Of a stretch of 64,000 bases of DNA, positions 1 through 10,129 are shown in pieces (within the stretch, counting starts at the first letter, position 1; every line of letters begins with the position of its first letter). Both the position numbers and the translations under genes were made by a program. Source of the DNA: Emydura subglobosa (taxonomy: Eukaryota > Chordata > Testudines > Chelidae); NCBI GenBank assembly GCA_007922225.1, contig ML680052.1, positions 201,067-265,066 on the forward strand, in the 5' to 3' direction. The notes below the pieces were generated by a model. The model saw only the letters and a program-made list of their open reading frames with translations. It did not search any database and had not been told where the DNA came from.

Positions 1-179
1 CTTCCGACAGTGGCCAATGCCAGGTGCTTCAGAGGGAATGTACAAAACTGGCAATCAAGTGACCCATCCCGTGTCGTTCACTCCCAACTCCGGGCAATCA
101 GAGGCAAGGGAGACATGGAGAATGGGTTTGCATCTCTTTAGAACTTTAGGGCGTATCCCAGCTAATCCTGGAAATGTAT
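1..179. other. Unassigned left edge
   Basis: I recognise no gene or repeat family here. A short open frame crosses it but has no family resemblance. Confidence 0.4.
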
Positions 180-800
180 TACAGTTTAATTTAGTAATTT
201 GTTCCAACATCTCTTCTACTGACACCTCAATCTGGAAAGTTCCTCAGATTTGTCACTTGAAAAAAATGGCTCAGGTGTGGAAAACTCCCTCACCTCCTCT
301 GAAATGAAGATTTATGCAAAGAATTCATTTAGCTTCTCTGCAATGGCCTTATCTTCCTTGAATGCTCCTGTAACATGTCGATCATCTAGTGGCCCACTGA
401 GTGTTTAGCTGGCTTCATGCTTCTGCTGGACTTAATTTATTTTTTGCTGTTAGTCTTTGAGTCTTTGGCAAGTTGCTCTTCAAATTCTTTTTGAGCCTTC
501 CAAATTATACTTTCACAAATGACTTTCCAGAGTTGATTCTCTTTTCTATCTTCCTCAGTAGGATTTAAGTTCCTATTTTTAAATGAAGTCTTTTTGCCTC
601 TTACAGCTATTTTTACTTTGTTGTTTAGCCATGGTTGCATTTTTTAGGTCCTCTTACTATGTTGTTCTTGTTGTTGTTGTTTTTAATTTGAGGTATACCT
701 TTAATTTGAGCCTGTATTATGGTGTTTTTAAAAAGTTTCCAAGCAGTTTTTTAATTTCACTTTTGTGACCGTATCTTTTAATTTCCATTAAACTAGGTTC
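180..800 (-). mobile_element. CR1 LINE fragment, region between endonuclease and reverse transcriptase
   Basis: The minus strand reads as the linker coding region of an amniote CR1, between the endonuclease and reverse transcriptase domains. A minus-strand frame at 437-640 starts MQPWLNNKVK and continues with Lys/Glu-rich sequence, matching the post-endonuclease linker seen in better preserved copies. Both ends are truncated and the frame is broken by stops, so the copy is dead. It belongs to the older CR1 type also seen at 7615-9085 and 16074-18505. Confidence 0.75.
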
Positions 801-893
801 ATAATGTTAATTATGCCAAGGGCCCCAGCAAGGCCTAAAACACCCAATGGGAGTTGGGAACCTAACTTCCTTGGGCATAACATAATTAACAAT
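797..893. repeat. Short interspersed repeat, unclassified
   Basis: This piece shares the motifs ggccccagcaaggcct and caatgggagttggga with 9735-9795, inside the LTR-like block there. Its edges are imperfect inverted repeats (gttaattatgcc on the left, ggcataacataattaac on the right). It may be the 5' end of that LTR family or an independent short element. Confidence 0.4.
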
Positions 894-934
894 GCATCAA
901 TCCACAGAGATCTTGCGAAGCAATATTCAAATTT

Positions 935-1112
935 AGCATGGTGGGTGGTGAAGCACTGGAATGGGTTACCTAGGGAGGTGGTGGAATCTCCATCTTCAGA
1001 GGTTTTTAAGCTGCAGCTTGACAAAGCTCTGGCTGGGATGATTTAGCTGAGGTTAGTCCTGCTTTGAGCAGCGGGTTCGACTAGATGACCTGCTGAGGTC
1101 CCTTCTGTTAGA
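935..1112 (+). mobile_element. CR1 LINE 3' end fragment
   Basis: The plus strand carries the last codons of the CR1 ORF2 (reads ...[27 protein letters not shown], stop near 1046) and the following 3' UTR motif gactagatgacctgctgagg. The terminal ATTCTATG repeats are missing. Heavily 5' truncated, as is usual for CR1. Confidence 0.85.
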
Positions 1113-1321
1113 AGTAACCAAACAGGTTGTCCCTGTGGCAGATTGGGGAATGGAACCATTTATTGCCTGCTTGTTCCACCTCGGTGCCGCGAGTGAGCAA
1201 TGAGTTACTTTACAATTCTTTATGTAATTCAGTATGTAATTCAATATGCCTCATATTTAGCTATATCAATTGCCTTCAGGACATTGTAATTAAAGCTCTG
1301 GTCCTTTTGATAACATTTCTA
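1113..1321. other. OR 3' flank, duplicon A begins
   Basis: No gene seen. From about 1255 the sequence is similar to 10063 onward (for example aggacattgtaattaaa), marking the 3'-flank end of the OR duplication. Confidence 0.5.
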
Positions 1322-2282
1322 CTAGACCCCGGCTTTTCTAAAATCGCTTAACATTCCTCTGACTGTCTTTCCTAAGGCTTCCTTCATCTCTTTGTTTCTT
1401 AGAGTGTAAATGAAAGGGTTTAGTAGAGGAGTGACAATAGTGTTAAAGATGTTGATTTTTGTTCAAATCTAATGTATCCTTTGCAGAAGATTTGACAAAA
1501 AGAAAAATGGCGGAGCTGTACCAGATTGTCATGACGGTGAGATGGGCACAGCAAGTGGAAAAGGCCTTTTGCCAGCTTTTGGCTGATGGGAGTCTCAGGA
1601 TGGTGGCAATAATATAAATGTAAAAGACCAGAGTTATTGCACATGAGATCATGACAACAATGAATGAGTCGATGAACGTTGCCAGCTCAACGAGGCGTGT
1701 GTCAGTGCAGGAGAGCGCTATCCAGGAATCTATGTTACAAAGGAAATGATCGATGACGTTAGGGCCACAGAATGACAACCTGGATATTAACAACAACAGC
1801 ACAGAGATAGCCAGGAACCCACACAGCCAAAAGAGGAAGGCCAGCTGGACAGAGAAGGTGCCGTTCATGAGGGAGCTGTAGCGCAGTGGGTGGCATATGG
1901 CCAGGTAGCGGTCAGAGGCCATCGCAGCTAGGAGGAAACATTCTGTGGCCCCCAAGGAGAGGAGAACAAACAATTGCAGGAGACAGACAGTGAAAGAGAT
2001 GGTTTGGTTTGTGCCCATGATGACACCAATAGTCTTAGGGACACATGCTGTGGTGTACCAGATCTCCAGGAAGGAGAGATTGCAGAGGAAGAAGTACATG
2101 GGGGTGTGCAGGAGTGGTTCTGTCCTCACTAAGGCAATGATGGAGACATTCCCGATAATCATCAGGACGTACATCACAGAAAATGCCCCAGCAAGGGACA
2201 TCTGGAAATTCAAAGTGCCAGGAAAGCCCAGGAGAAAGAATTTCTGCATGTTGGTTTGGTTTCTTATTTCTGTCCCAGCCAT
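1322..2282 (-). pseudogene. Olfactory receptor pseudogene (duplicon A copy)
   Basis: Class II olfactory receptor, a seven-transmembrane GPCR of olfactory neurons. The frame from 2282 (MAGTEIRNQTN..., with an NQT glycosylation sequon) runs through TM1 (IIGN), LLHTPMYFFLCNLS, MASDRYLAICHP at the end of TM3, the ECL2 cysteines (SFCGPNVIDHFLC), KAFSTCCAHLTV before TM6 and into the third extracellular loop. The frame then breaks: compared with the paralogue at 10130-11116, two bases are missing near 1455, so the reading frame ends at 1443 before TM7. The lost C-terminus (..[19 protein letters not shown]..) is still readable in another frame down to a stop at 1322. The conventional Met at 2282 is preferred over the upstream Met at 2291. 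The residues resemble the OR6/OR11 group; I do not assign a symbol. Confidence 0.9.
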
Positions 2283-2382
2283 GACATCCATCTGTCAAGA
2301 CACGAGAGATCATAAGGCATTTCACCATGCTGCGCACAGAGACTTGGATGTGCAGAAGTGCAGCCCCTAGAAGGTACTAAAT

Positions 2383-2384
2383 CT
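2383..2384 (-). promoter_or_regulatory. Predicted splice acceptor of the OR pseudogene coding exon
   Basis: On the minus strand a pyrimidine tract (tctcccttctcttcccttag) ends in AG at 2384-2383, about 100 bp before the Met. The same arrangement is conserved in the paralogue at 11187-11188. OR genes normally have non-coding upstream exons spliced to a single coding exon. Confidence 0.65.
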
Positions 2385-2894
2385 AAGGGAAGAGAAGGGA
2401 GACTGGATGTTCCTCTACACCATCCTGCCTTTTGCATCTTTCCATCTGTGCAGTAGAGATGAGAGGTCCACTCATCATTCCCCTAAGGCCCATGAAGATG
2501 CAAAGGGGCGGCTGACCCTTTGTTATCTTTCATGTCTTCACGCTCTAGCCCATCAACCCACTCCACCCGCCCATGAGAAAACCTCACTCTTGGAAGATTC
2601 TTGGAAGATAACTTTGTTCTCTGCTCTGGACAGAGAGGGAGTTTTTGCACAAGTAGCTTTGAAAATTGACAGGATTTCTACTCCTCAATCACTTACACTT
2701 TTCTGACCTTCAATGGGACTTGTGTTACTTAGGCCTAGAGCAAGTCAAAAAAAAATTGACAATACTGTTTCCCTTTGAAAAATACTGTTTTGTTAAAATT
2801 GAAATTTTCCACAGAAACACACTAGGTTTTGCTGAAAATCTCGTCGGGGTGGTGTCTCAGGTCCAGCATGGAATATCTGATTAAACAAAAACCC

Positions 2895-2985
2895 TAAAAA
2901 AATTAGTTCTCTAGCCTGCGGGTTAGGGCACTTATTTGGCATGTAAGGGACCCCTGTTTGAGTCTCATTTTTCTTCCATATTGAA
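2895..2985 (+). repeat. tRNA-derived SINE-like fragment
   Basis: Contains a box-A-like tagcctgcgggttagggc and a box-B-like gtttgagtctc about 40 bp later, as in tRNA-derived SINEs. The B copy of the duplicon has a more decayed version near 11700. No tail is visible. Confidence 0.4.
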
Positions 2986-3479
2986 ATGAAAACAAAGTGT
3001 GAAGACATGACCTTTTCCACCAAATGGAATTCTTTCTGGCGAGCCCTGCTTAGTCCCTTTTGAAAACCCCACCTCAGCAGCAAGGATACAACAATAGAAA
3101 TCAGCAATTCTGTTTATTAATTCTTCTTTCTCTTCTGGTACAATCTTAATGTTCCACCTATGGTTGGGAAACCGTTGCACTAGAAGCACTGTTCAATGCC
3201 AAATGCTTGAAAAGCAACCTATAACCCACCCCACTATTGCATGTATTTTTGCCACATTCTACAAAGGCCATTGGTCATTGATCTCTGAACTGAGAGAGAC
3301 GTCAGTTTATGGCATGAGGAATAGATGGATAATCACCGTTGTAGCTCAGTTTTTTCAAAGGGGTCTAAGGGTGTCAGGTACACAGCTTTCAGTAACATTC
3401 AGTGGAAGTTGGGTGATTAACTTCTATATGCATCTTTGAAAATCCCAGCTGCTATGTCTATTCTCTGGCATTTAATTTC

Positions 3480-3780
3480 AATTCATTCTTATACAGATAA
3501 TAATACTTAGCACTTGTGTAGTTCTTTACACCTGCAATGTGTAGAGAATGGCTATTCAGCCACACGGCACACCTGCGCACTAGAGGCCTGATCTAAGGCG
3601 TAGTGGAATGAATGGTTGCCTAAGCAAGTATCACTACTCCTATTGTACAAGAGGGGCAATTGAGTCAAGGATTTGAAGTGATCTGTCCAAATCAGAGAGA
3701 CAACTGGGTATAGAACAAAAGAGCTCAGATGGCCTCTTCTGTGTTCTGTGTCCTGATTTCCACTATATATGTCTTCAATC
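3480..3780. repeat. Old MIR/L2-like remnant
   Basis: Contains the degraded motif tacaagaggggcaattgagtcaagg, akin to the conserved SINE/LINE stretch reading 'acagatggggaaactgaggc'. Also present in duplicon B (about 12480-12760), so it predates the duplication. Confidence 0.4.
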
Positions 3781-3781
3781 C

Positions 3782-3955
3782 TCCAACTGCCCAAAGCTGG
3801 GACTGGACAACATGGGATGGATAACTCGAAATTGCTCTGTTCTGTTCATTCTGTCTGAAGCATCTGACACTGGTCATGATCAGAAGACAGGATAGTGAGC
3901 TAGGTGAGCCATTGGTCTCACTCAGTATGGCTGTTCATATCTATCTATCTATATA
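3782..3955 (+). mobile_element. CR1 LINE 3' UTR fragment, older subfamily
   Basis: Plus-strand 3' UTR motifs gctctgttctgttcatt, cagaagacaggata and tatggctgttcatat are characteristic of this CR1 tail. The orthologous copy in duplicon B lies at about 12763-12925, so the insertion predates the duplication. Confidence 0.75.
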
Positions 3956-3966
3956 TCTATCTAATC
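3936..3966. repeat. Short (ATCT)n microsatellite
   Basis: Imperfect tetranucleotide repeat directly abutting the following MITE. Confidence 0.8.
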
Positions 3967-4148
3967 CAGTGGTTCTTAACCTTTCCAAACTACTGTACCC
4001 CTGAAGCCTGAGTCCCACCCCCACGGGGCTGAGGCATGTAACTTAGTTTCATGGCGCCCCTGTGGCTCCAGGCAATTGCCTTTCTTGCCACCCCCAATAC
4101 CAGCTCTGCACTTGTGACCCCTCTAAACCCCCAGGTTGAGAAACACTG
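3967..4148. mobile_element. hAT-type MITE, 182 bp, with 8-bp target duplication
   Basis: Begins cagtggttcttaacc and ends ggttgagaaacactg, imperfect terminal inverted repeats typical of hAT non-autonomous elements. Flanked by identical 8-bp copies of atctaatc (3959-3966 and 4149-4156). No coding capacity. Absent from duplicon B, so it inserted after the duplication or was lost from B. Confidence 0.88.
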
Positions 4149-4278
4149 ATCTAATCTATCTTTCTAACTGTCTTTTTGATGAAATGGAGACTTTGGCAAA
4201 ACATATTTGCATAAAACAATTTGGGATTTTCAGAAACATTTTCTGGTATCTCAATCATCTTCATTTTCCGGTATTTCA

Positions 4279-5580
4279 ATCATAGAAATGTAAGACTGAA
4301 AGGAACATCAAGAAATCATATGTCGAGCCCCTGGTGCTACAGAAGGACGAAACTGTGGGCTATACCTGACAACTCAAATCCATTTAAACAAATCCAGTGA
4401 TGGGGGTTCCACACCTCACTCGGAACCTTTCCAGAGGTAAACTCCCCTTAGAATTAGAAAGTTTTTCCTAAAATGTAACCTAAATCTCAGTTGCTGCAGA
4501 TTAAGCCCTTTATTTCCTATCCTAACATCTGTGAATATGGCAAACAATTGATTCCTATCCTCATGATAATAACCCTTAACATATCAGATGGTTGTTATAA
4601 GATTTCCAAATCTTCTCTTCTCATGATTATTGTCTCCAATTCTGCGAGCTACGTTGTAGGAAAGATGTGGACAAACTGGACAGAGTCTGGAAGAGAGCAA
4701 CAAAAATGCTAAAAGGTTTAGAAAATTTGCCCTATGAGGAAAGGTTAAAAAAAACCCTGGGACTATTTAATCATGAGAAGAGAAGTCCCAGGGTTTTTTT
4801 TTAACCTTTCCTCATAGGGCAAATTTTCTGAACCTTTTAGCATTTTTGTTGCTCTCCTCCGGACTCTGTCCACATCTTTCCTACAACGTGGCTCGCAGAA
4901 TTGGAGACAATACTCCAGCTGAGACCTCCCCAGTGCAAAGTAGAGTGTGACAAATACCTCCTGTGTCTTACATACCACACTCCTGTTTATACACCCCAGA
5001 ATGATGTTAGCCTTTTACTCTCTGCATCACATTGTTGACTCATATTCAATTTGTGATCCATTATAACCCCCAGATCCTTTTCATTATTACTACCACCTAC
5101 CCAGTTATCCTCCTTCTTGTAATTGTGCATTTCATTTTTCCTTCCTAAGGGAAGTGCTTTGTACTTGTCTTTCTTGAATTTCATCTTGATGACTATGGAC
5201 CAATTCTCTCATTTGTCACGGTTCTTTTGAATTCTAATTCTGTCCCCCAAAGTGCTTGCTATCCCGCCCAGCTTGGTGTCATCTGCAGTTTTATTAAGCA
5301 TACTTTCCACTGCATTATTCAAGTCATTAACGAAAATATTGGGTAGTACTGGGACCAGGATTGTCCCTCGCAGATCCCCACTAGAGATGCCCTCCCAGTT
5401 TGACAGTGAACCATCAATCACTGCTCTTGAAGTACGATCTTTCAACAGGTTGTGTATCCACCTGATAGCAATTTCAGCTAGACCACATTTCTCTGATTTG
5501 CTTAGGAGAATGTTGTGTGGGACTGTGTCAGAAGCCTTCCTTACATCGACTCCTTCCCCCCATCCACTAGGCCAATAAGC
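4279..5580 (-). mobile_element. CR1 LINE, minus strand, with an internal inverted duplication
   Basis: The minus strand encodes decayed reverse transcriptase: a frame at 5209-5445 reads ..[24 protein letters not shown] (an altered ADD active-site region), with flanking frames at 4987-5184 and 4763-4978 further toward the C-terminus. The 3' UTR faces left and ends near 4279. Between coding region and UTR the order is broken by an inverted duplicated segment (4629-4911, listed separately). A subfamily distinct from the ATTCTATG-ended elements. Only its extreme 3' end is present in duplicon B. Confidence 0.85.
4629..4911. repeat. Foldback inverted repeat inside CR1
   Basis: The left arm (4629-4764) is nearly the reverse complement of the right arm (4784-4911). 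There are only a handful of mismatches, plus a 9-bp insertion (aaactggac) in the left arm and a 2-bp A-tract length difference. The spacer is 19 bp (4765-4783). The spacer itself repeats, inverted, the sequence just left of the left arm (tcttctcttctcatgatt, about 4611-4628). The CR1 therefore holds this stretch twice in opposite orientations. Confidence 0.92.
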
Positions 5581-5918
5581 CTGACAATGAAATATTTTGA
5601 GTTATTTAAAACTAAACATTTAATTAACCAAAAGAATATTGCTTTTTGAGGAAAACCAAAAGGAAACCTATTGAAATTCTTGATGAAAATGAAAATATTT
5701 TTTATTTGTCTAAATATTTGATGAAAAAAATCAGTTGGTTCAATTAGTTACACAATATAAAAAAAAAATCCTATTTCCTTTTGTTCCTCGTAGACTATAC
5801 ACTATATTAAAAAGAAGGATGAGTTATAGCCATTCTCCCAGTAGTGACGCAGTGACACCTCAATAAGGCAAACCTTCAGGATGGCAGGAGAGATTTTCAG
5901 GTAGGTCACATTACCAAG
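5581..5918. other. AT-rich sequence without gene
   Basis: 5581-5770 is AT-rich with A and T runs and no recognised element. From 5771 it matches duplicon B at 13180 onward. Confidence 0.5.
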
Positions 5919-6191
5919 GGTATGTCTAAACTGGTGGCGGCACTGTTGGATGGATGCCGCGGGGTCGATTGAGTGGGCAGTGGAGACCTGCTCAATTGAT
6001 TCCAGAAGTGCCCTTCAGTCAAGGTCATAAATCCACCCCCACAAGAGGAGTAATGCAGCGTTGACCAGAGAGCATTTCCCCTCAGCACAGTGCAGTGAAG
6101 ACGCCACAGTAAGTAAAAGCTAGTAAGTCGACTGGAGATACTCTACATAGCTTGTGTATCTCCTGTGGACTGCCACCGTCAGCGTAGACCA
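5919..6191. mobile_element. Degenerate MITE, about 273 bp
   Basis: The left edge has ggtatgtctaaactgg and the right edge has agcgtagaccagt, an imperfect inverted pair of the 'atgtctacac' type. The inner motif cagcacagtgcagtgaagacg also occurs in the MITE at 59752-60050. Duplicon B has an empty site: attaccaag is followed directly by aaaggagaagctatttc, which fixes the insertion boundaries. Confidence 0.75.
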
Positions 6192-7145
6192 GTCCAAAGA
6201 AAAGCGAAGCTATTTCACAGTACAGTTGCTATCAATTCCAATTCGAGTGGTAGCTGGCAGGTGGATCTACTTTACCAGCTCTGTGGATGGAGCTTATCAG
6301 TATAAACTCCCTCCATAATTTTTTCTCTCCAGAGCACACACAATATCTCGGCTGCTGGTAAATGGTGCATTGCACGATGGTATGTCCTGTTTTTCCTAAA
6401 CCGAGATATATATAAATGATAGGAATATTTCTTACCTGATTCTCATCGCTATAAATGTCACTTTACACCACTGTAGCAGTGTTAAGGGGATTTATGATCT
6501 GTCCGACAATTAAAATCACTTCCATTTTATGGACCCTTTATGCTGCTAGAGTGGCGTGAATTGTTGTCAGCATAAATGGGAATCTGTCACTTCAGAACTA
6601 AAAGGTGGGCAAAGTCTATAGATATCTACATCAGTTAGAATTTCTTTCCATCACCATCCAACTGTCTTGACTCCTACCTACCTTGCTCATGAACGGCAGC
6701 TCAAAATGATCGCCTGCAGAGGACTGTTTTCTACTCACTTTCAGCTCCCCATTACCCTGGAGATATTTGATCTCAGCAGAATTTCACAGACTTCCCTAGA
6801 GGGTGTAACACATTCAGCTAAATCAAGATCTGGTTAAAGCATCATTACGAGCACACAGGAAAGCAGCACACAAGTCCTACCTTTTCTATACTTTGTGAAT
6901 TTCATTTTGACCTTCTCTCTGCCTCATTTTCTCCTTCTGTGAAATAACGACAAATGCCATCATTTTAGCCTCTCCCAGTTGCTTGGCACAGATAAAACGC
7001 TCACAGAAGAAGGCACGAGTTTGAGTTTTATTTGTCCTAGAAAAGCATGGATTTATACTGCATATACTTGGGTGCAATCCTCTAGCACCTGCTCTATTCA
7101 CAAGTTAGAGATACACAGACAGAGAGCACTCCTCTAACAGTGAAA
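6192..7145. other. Duplicon A flank, no gene
   Basis: Non-coding sequence colinear with 13340-14300. No open frame of family resemblance and no recognised element. Confidence 0.5.
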
Positions 7146-7614
7146 AGCACCATTTCATAAACTCATAGGTTTATATATTACGGTGCCAGAAGGGGACATT
7201 GTGACTGTCTAGTCTGACCTCCCGTATAACACAGAATGTCCCGTATAACCAGAGAATATCCCCAAAGTAATTCCTAGAACAGATCTTTTAGAAAAAAAAA
7301 TCCACCCTTGATTTAAAAATTGTCTCACTGCTGGACAATCCGCCAGGGACCTTAGAAAATTGTTCTAATGATTAATCACACTCATTGTAAAAAAGAACAC
7401 CTTAGTTCCAGTCTGAATTTGTCTTGCTTCAACTTCCAGCCATTGAACTGCGTTAGCACTTTCTCTGCCAGATTGCATTAGGCCTTTTAGCCACAACAAC
7501 GCACTGGGAGCTCATGTTCAGCTGGTTATCTGCCATGATCCCCTAGTCTTTTTCTGAGTTACTGCTTCCCTGGGTATAGTCCCCCATCCTGTAAGTATGA
7601 CCTACATTCTTTGC
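7146..7614 (-). mobile_element. CR1 LINE 3' fragment, old subfamily
   Basis: The plus strand shows the reverse complement of a CR1 3' end: gtctagtctgacctcccgtataacacag, then ttccagtctgaatttgtcttgcttcaacttcc, then gagctcatgttcagctggttatctgcc. Same family as 14311-16073. Decayed, no long frame. Confidence 0.8.
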
Positions 7615-9085
7615 TGCTAGAGGTATACATTCCTGACCAACTTGGCTAATAGCCATTGATGGACCTATAATCTGTGAACTTATTTCAGTCTTTTTTTTAA
7701 CCCATTTATACTTTTGGCCTTCACAACATCAGCCGGCAACAACTTCCCCAGGTTGACTCTACATAATGTGAGAAAGTCCTTTCTTTTCTTTGTTTTATAC
7801 CTGGTGCCTATTAAAGTCATCCAATGAAGGGGTAAATAACATGTCCCCATGAACTTTTTCAACACCATTATTTATTTTTTAGACCTCTATCAAATCCCGC
7901 CTCAATTGTCTTGTTTCCAAACAGAACAATCCCAGTGGTTTTAATCTCTTTATATGAAAGCTATTGATTTCTGTTGCCCTTCTCAGCATTTTTTCCAGTT
8001 CTAATATATCTTTTTTTGAGATGAGGGGACCAGAGCTACATTCAGCATTCAAAGTGTTGATTTATGTACTGACATTATGATATTTTCTGTCTTACTATCT
8101 ATCCCTTTCCTAATGGTTCCTAACACTGTGTTTTCTGAAAACAGAGTGTTAGGACTCATTAGGAAATTAATAGATGTTTTCAGAGAACTATGCACGATAA
8201 CTCCAAAAACTTCTTTCTTAGTGGTAAAGTCTTGTTTAGACACCGTAATTTTGTGAGTATAGTTGGGATTATATTTCCTAATGTGCATTACTTTGCGTCT
8301 ATCAACACGGAATTTCATCTGCCTTTTTTGTTCTCCCATCACTCAGTTTTGTGAAATCCCATTGTAAACTTTAACTAATTTGAGTAATTTTTTATTGTCT
8401 GCAAAATTTTCCACCTCACTCTTTACCCCTTTTTACAGATCATTTATGAATATTTTGAACAGCCCAGATCCCAGTACAGAAACTGGGGGGACCCTCCTGT
8501 TTATCTCTCTCCCATGTGAAAATTGACCATTTCTTCATACCCTTTGTTTCCTATATTTTTACCAGTTACTGATCCAGGAGAGGAACTTTCCTCTTTTCCC
8601 GGGACTCCTCACGAGACTTTGGTGAGGAACCTTGTCAAAGGCTTTCTGAAAATCCAAGTACACTCTATCAACTGGATCACCCTGGTCCATGTGTTTGTTG
8701 ACCATATCAAAAAATGTTAAAAGATTAATGAGGCATGATTTGATTCTTCCCCAACATATTATATTAATCTATCTGTCTGATCTTTCTTTTCTCTAATATA
8801 GTTCAATCAATTTGTACTGAAGTTAGGCTCACTGGCCTGTAATTTTCATGACTGCCTCTGGAGCGATTTTGAAAAATCCACATTAAATTACCTATCCGCC
8901 AGGCACCTGGTACAGAAGCCGATTTAAGAAATGGTTTACAAACTGCTGTTAGATGCTTTGCAATTTTATATTTGAGTTCTTTCAGAACTCTTGGGTGAAT
9001 AACATCTGCTTAATTTACCAATTTGTTTCAAAACTTCCTCTATTGACACCTCAATCTGGGACAGTGCCTCAGGAGCCTAAGGAAG
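7615..9085 (-). mobile_element. CR1 LINE fragment, old subfamily
   Basis: A second minus-strand CR1 begins here with its 3' UTR (tgatggacctataatctgtgaac) and runs through the reverse transcriptase (reverse-complement motifs tactgacattatgatattttctgtcttac and cttgtcaaaggctttctgaaaatcc) into the linker near 9060 (gacacctcaatctgggacagtgcctcag). Minus-strand frames at 7680-7868 and 8049-8342 are residual. Many stops, so inactive. Confidence 0.8.
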
Positions 9086-9245
9086 TGAGCCACCTAACAT
9101 TTATTTAATTTCAATGGGATTTGGGCAACTAATTCCCACAGGCTGCTTTGAAATGCCACCATGAAATGAGATCTGACGTCTGTTGTCAGTGTGGGTGTGG
9201 GTCTGTGCTTTTCTTGTATGTTGTGCCAGAGCTCCGGTGTTAGCT

Positions 9246-9795
9246 GCACCAGTGTAGCTTGCACCTTGTGGATTCAGCAGACGGCATTAAAAAAAAGACC
9301 GCATGGTTAATTCAGTGACGAAGGCTCAGCGAGGTTTATTGTCAACAATACCCAGTACTAGTGCCCCACACATCAAGCTCCAGGTTCATTAACACATGTA
9401 TGCCCATGACAAGTCAACATAATGTTGTCCCCTAGGCCAATACAAAGTTGTCTCTTCTATCACAATTATACACTTTTAGCCTTTGACACAAACAAGTTAC
9501 GTATTAAACCCATATGTTGTTATCATTCTTGTTCCTTGTAGTTCGAACTGTACATCCTCATCCATTGTTCTGTCATTCCACCCTTATCTTTACAAGGTGT
9601 TTGTGTGTCCTCTACCACCCTGTTAGCAATGCATTTAAGTGTGTCCCAGCACCATCCTCTCAGGACAGGAATGTGCTTATTTCGTTAGCTGATATTCTGA
9701 CTTGGCCTATTTTGGTTCATATTTTTACCCATGATGGGGGCCCCAGCAAGGCCTACACTATTCAATGGGAGTTGGGACCCAAACTCCCTTAGGCA
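9246..9795 (-). mobile_element. Solo LTR-like block, minus strand
   Basis: Read on the minus strand it has a U3-like stretch, then caataaacctcgctgagcc (polyadenylation signal at 9340-9335), then a U5-like tail. This AATAAA-plus-U5 layout is typical of endogenous retroviral LTRs. No gag, pol or env beside it, so probably a solo LTR. Boundaries are approximate; I could not find a target duplication. Confidence 0.5.
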
Positions 9796-10062
9796 TGATA
9801 CAAATCCTGGAAAGTGACATTCAAACCTAACATCTTGGACTATTCAGCATAAAAAATGTGGCTTCTCTCACTTGAGTTCTTCTGTGCGTGACTATCAGGT
9901 TGTTTTAGTAATTAGAAGAAACTATAAACAAAATCATGGTCGTGTGCATGAAGGAAGTGTTACATTAAGGTTTGGGGAAGGATGTTGGCATCCAAATGCA
10001 ATTACAAGAGAAAAGGACTTTGCTGTCTTTTGAAAATCTATTACTTAATCCTTTTGCCTCAT
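9796..10062. other. Unassigned spacer
   Basis: No gene or clear repeat between the LTR-like block and duplicon B. Confidence 0.4.
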
Positions 10063-10129
10063 ATCCAGCTATATCAGTGACCTTTAGGACATTGTAATTA
10101 AACTTCTGGTCCTTTTGATGATATTTCTA

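Larger units (their letters stand above)
1255..7200. repeat. Duplicon A: OR pseudogene plus upstream flank
   Basis: Colinear with 10063-14400. Matching blocks include 2660-2890 with 11450-11675, 3225-3470 with 12235-12470, 5775-5915 with 13180-13320, and 6220-6800 with 13340-13930. Copy A has segments absent from B: a MITE at 3967-4148, most of the CR1 at about 4340-5580, and a MITE at 5919-6191. Copy B has about 200 extra bp near 11985-12200. The two copies are clearly diverged, so the duplication is old. Apart from the OR there is no gene in this stretch. Confidence 0.85.
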
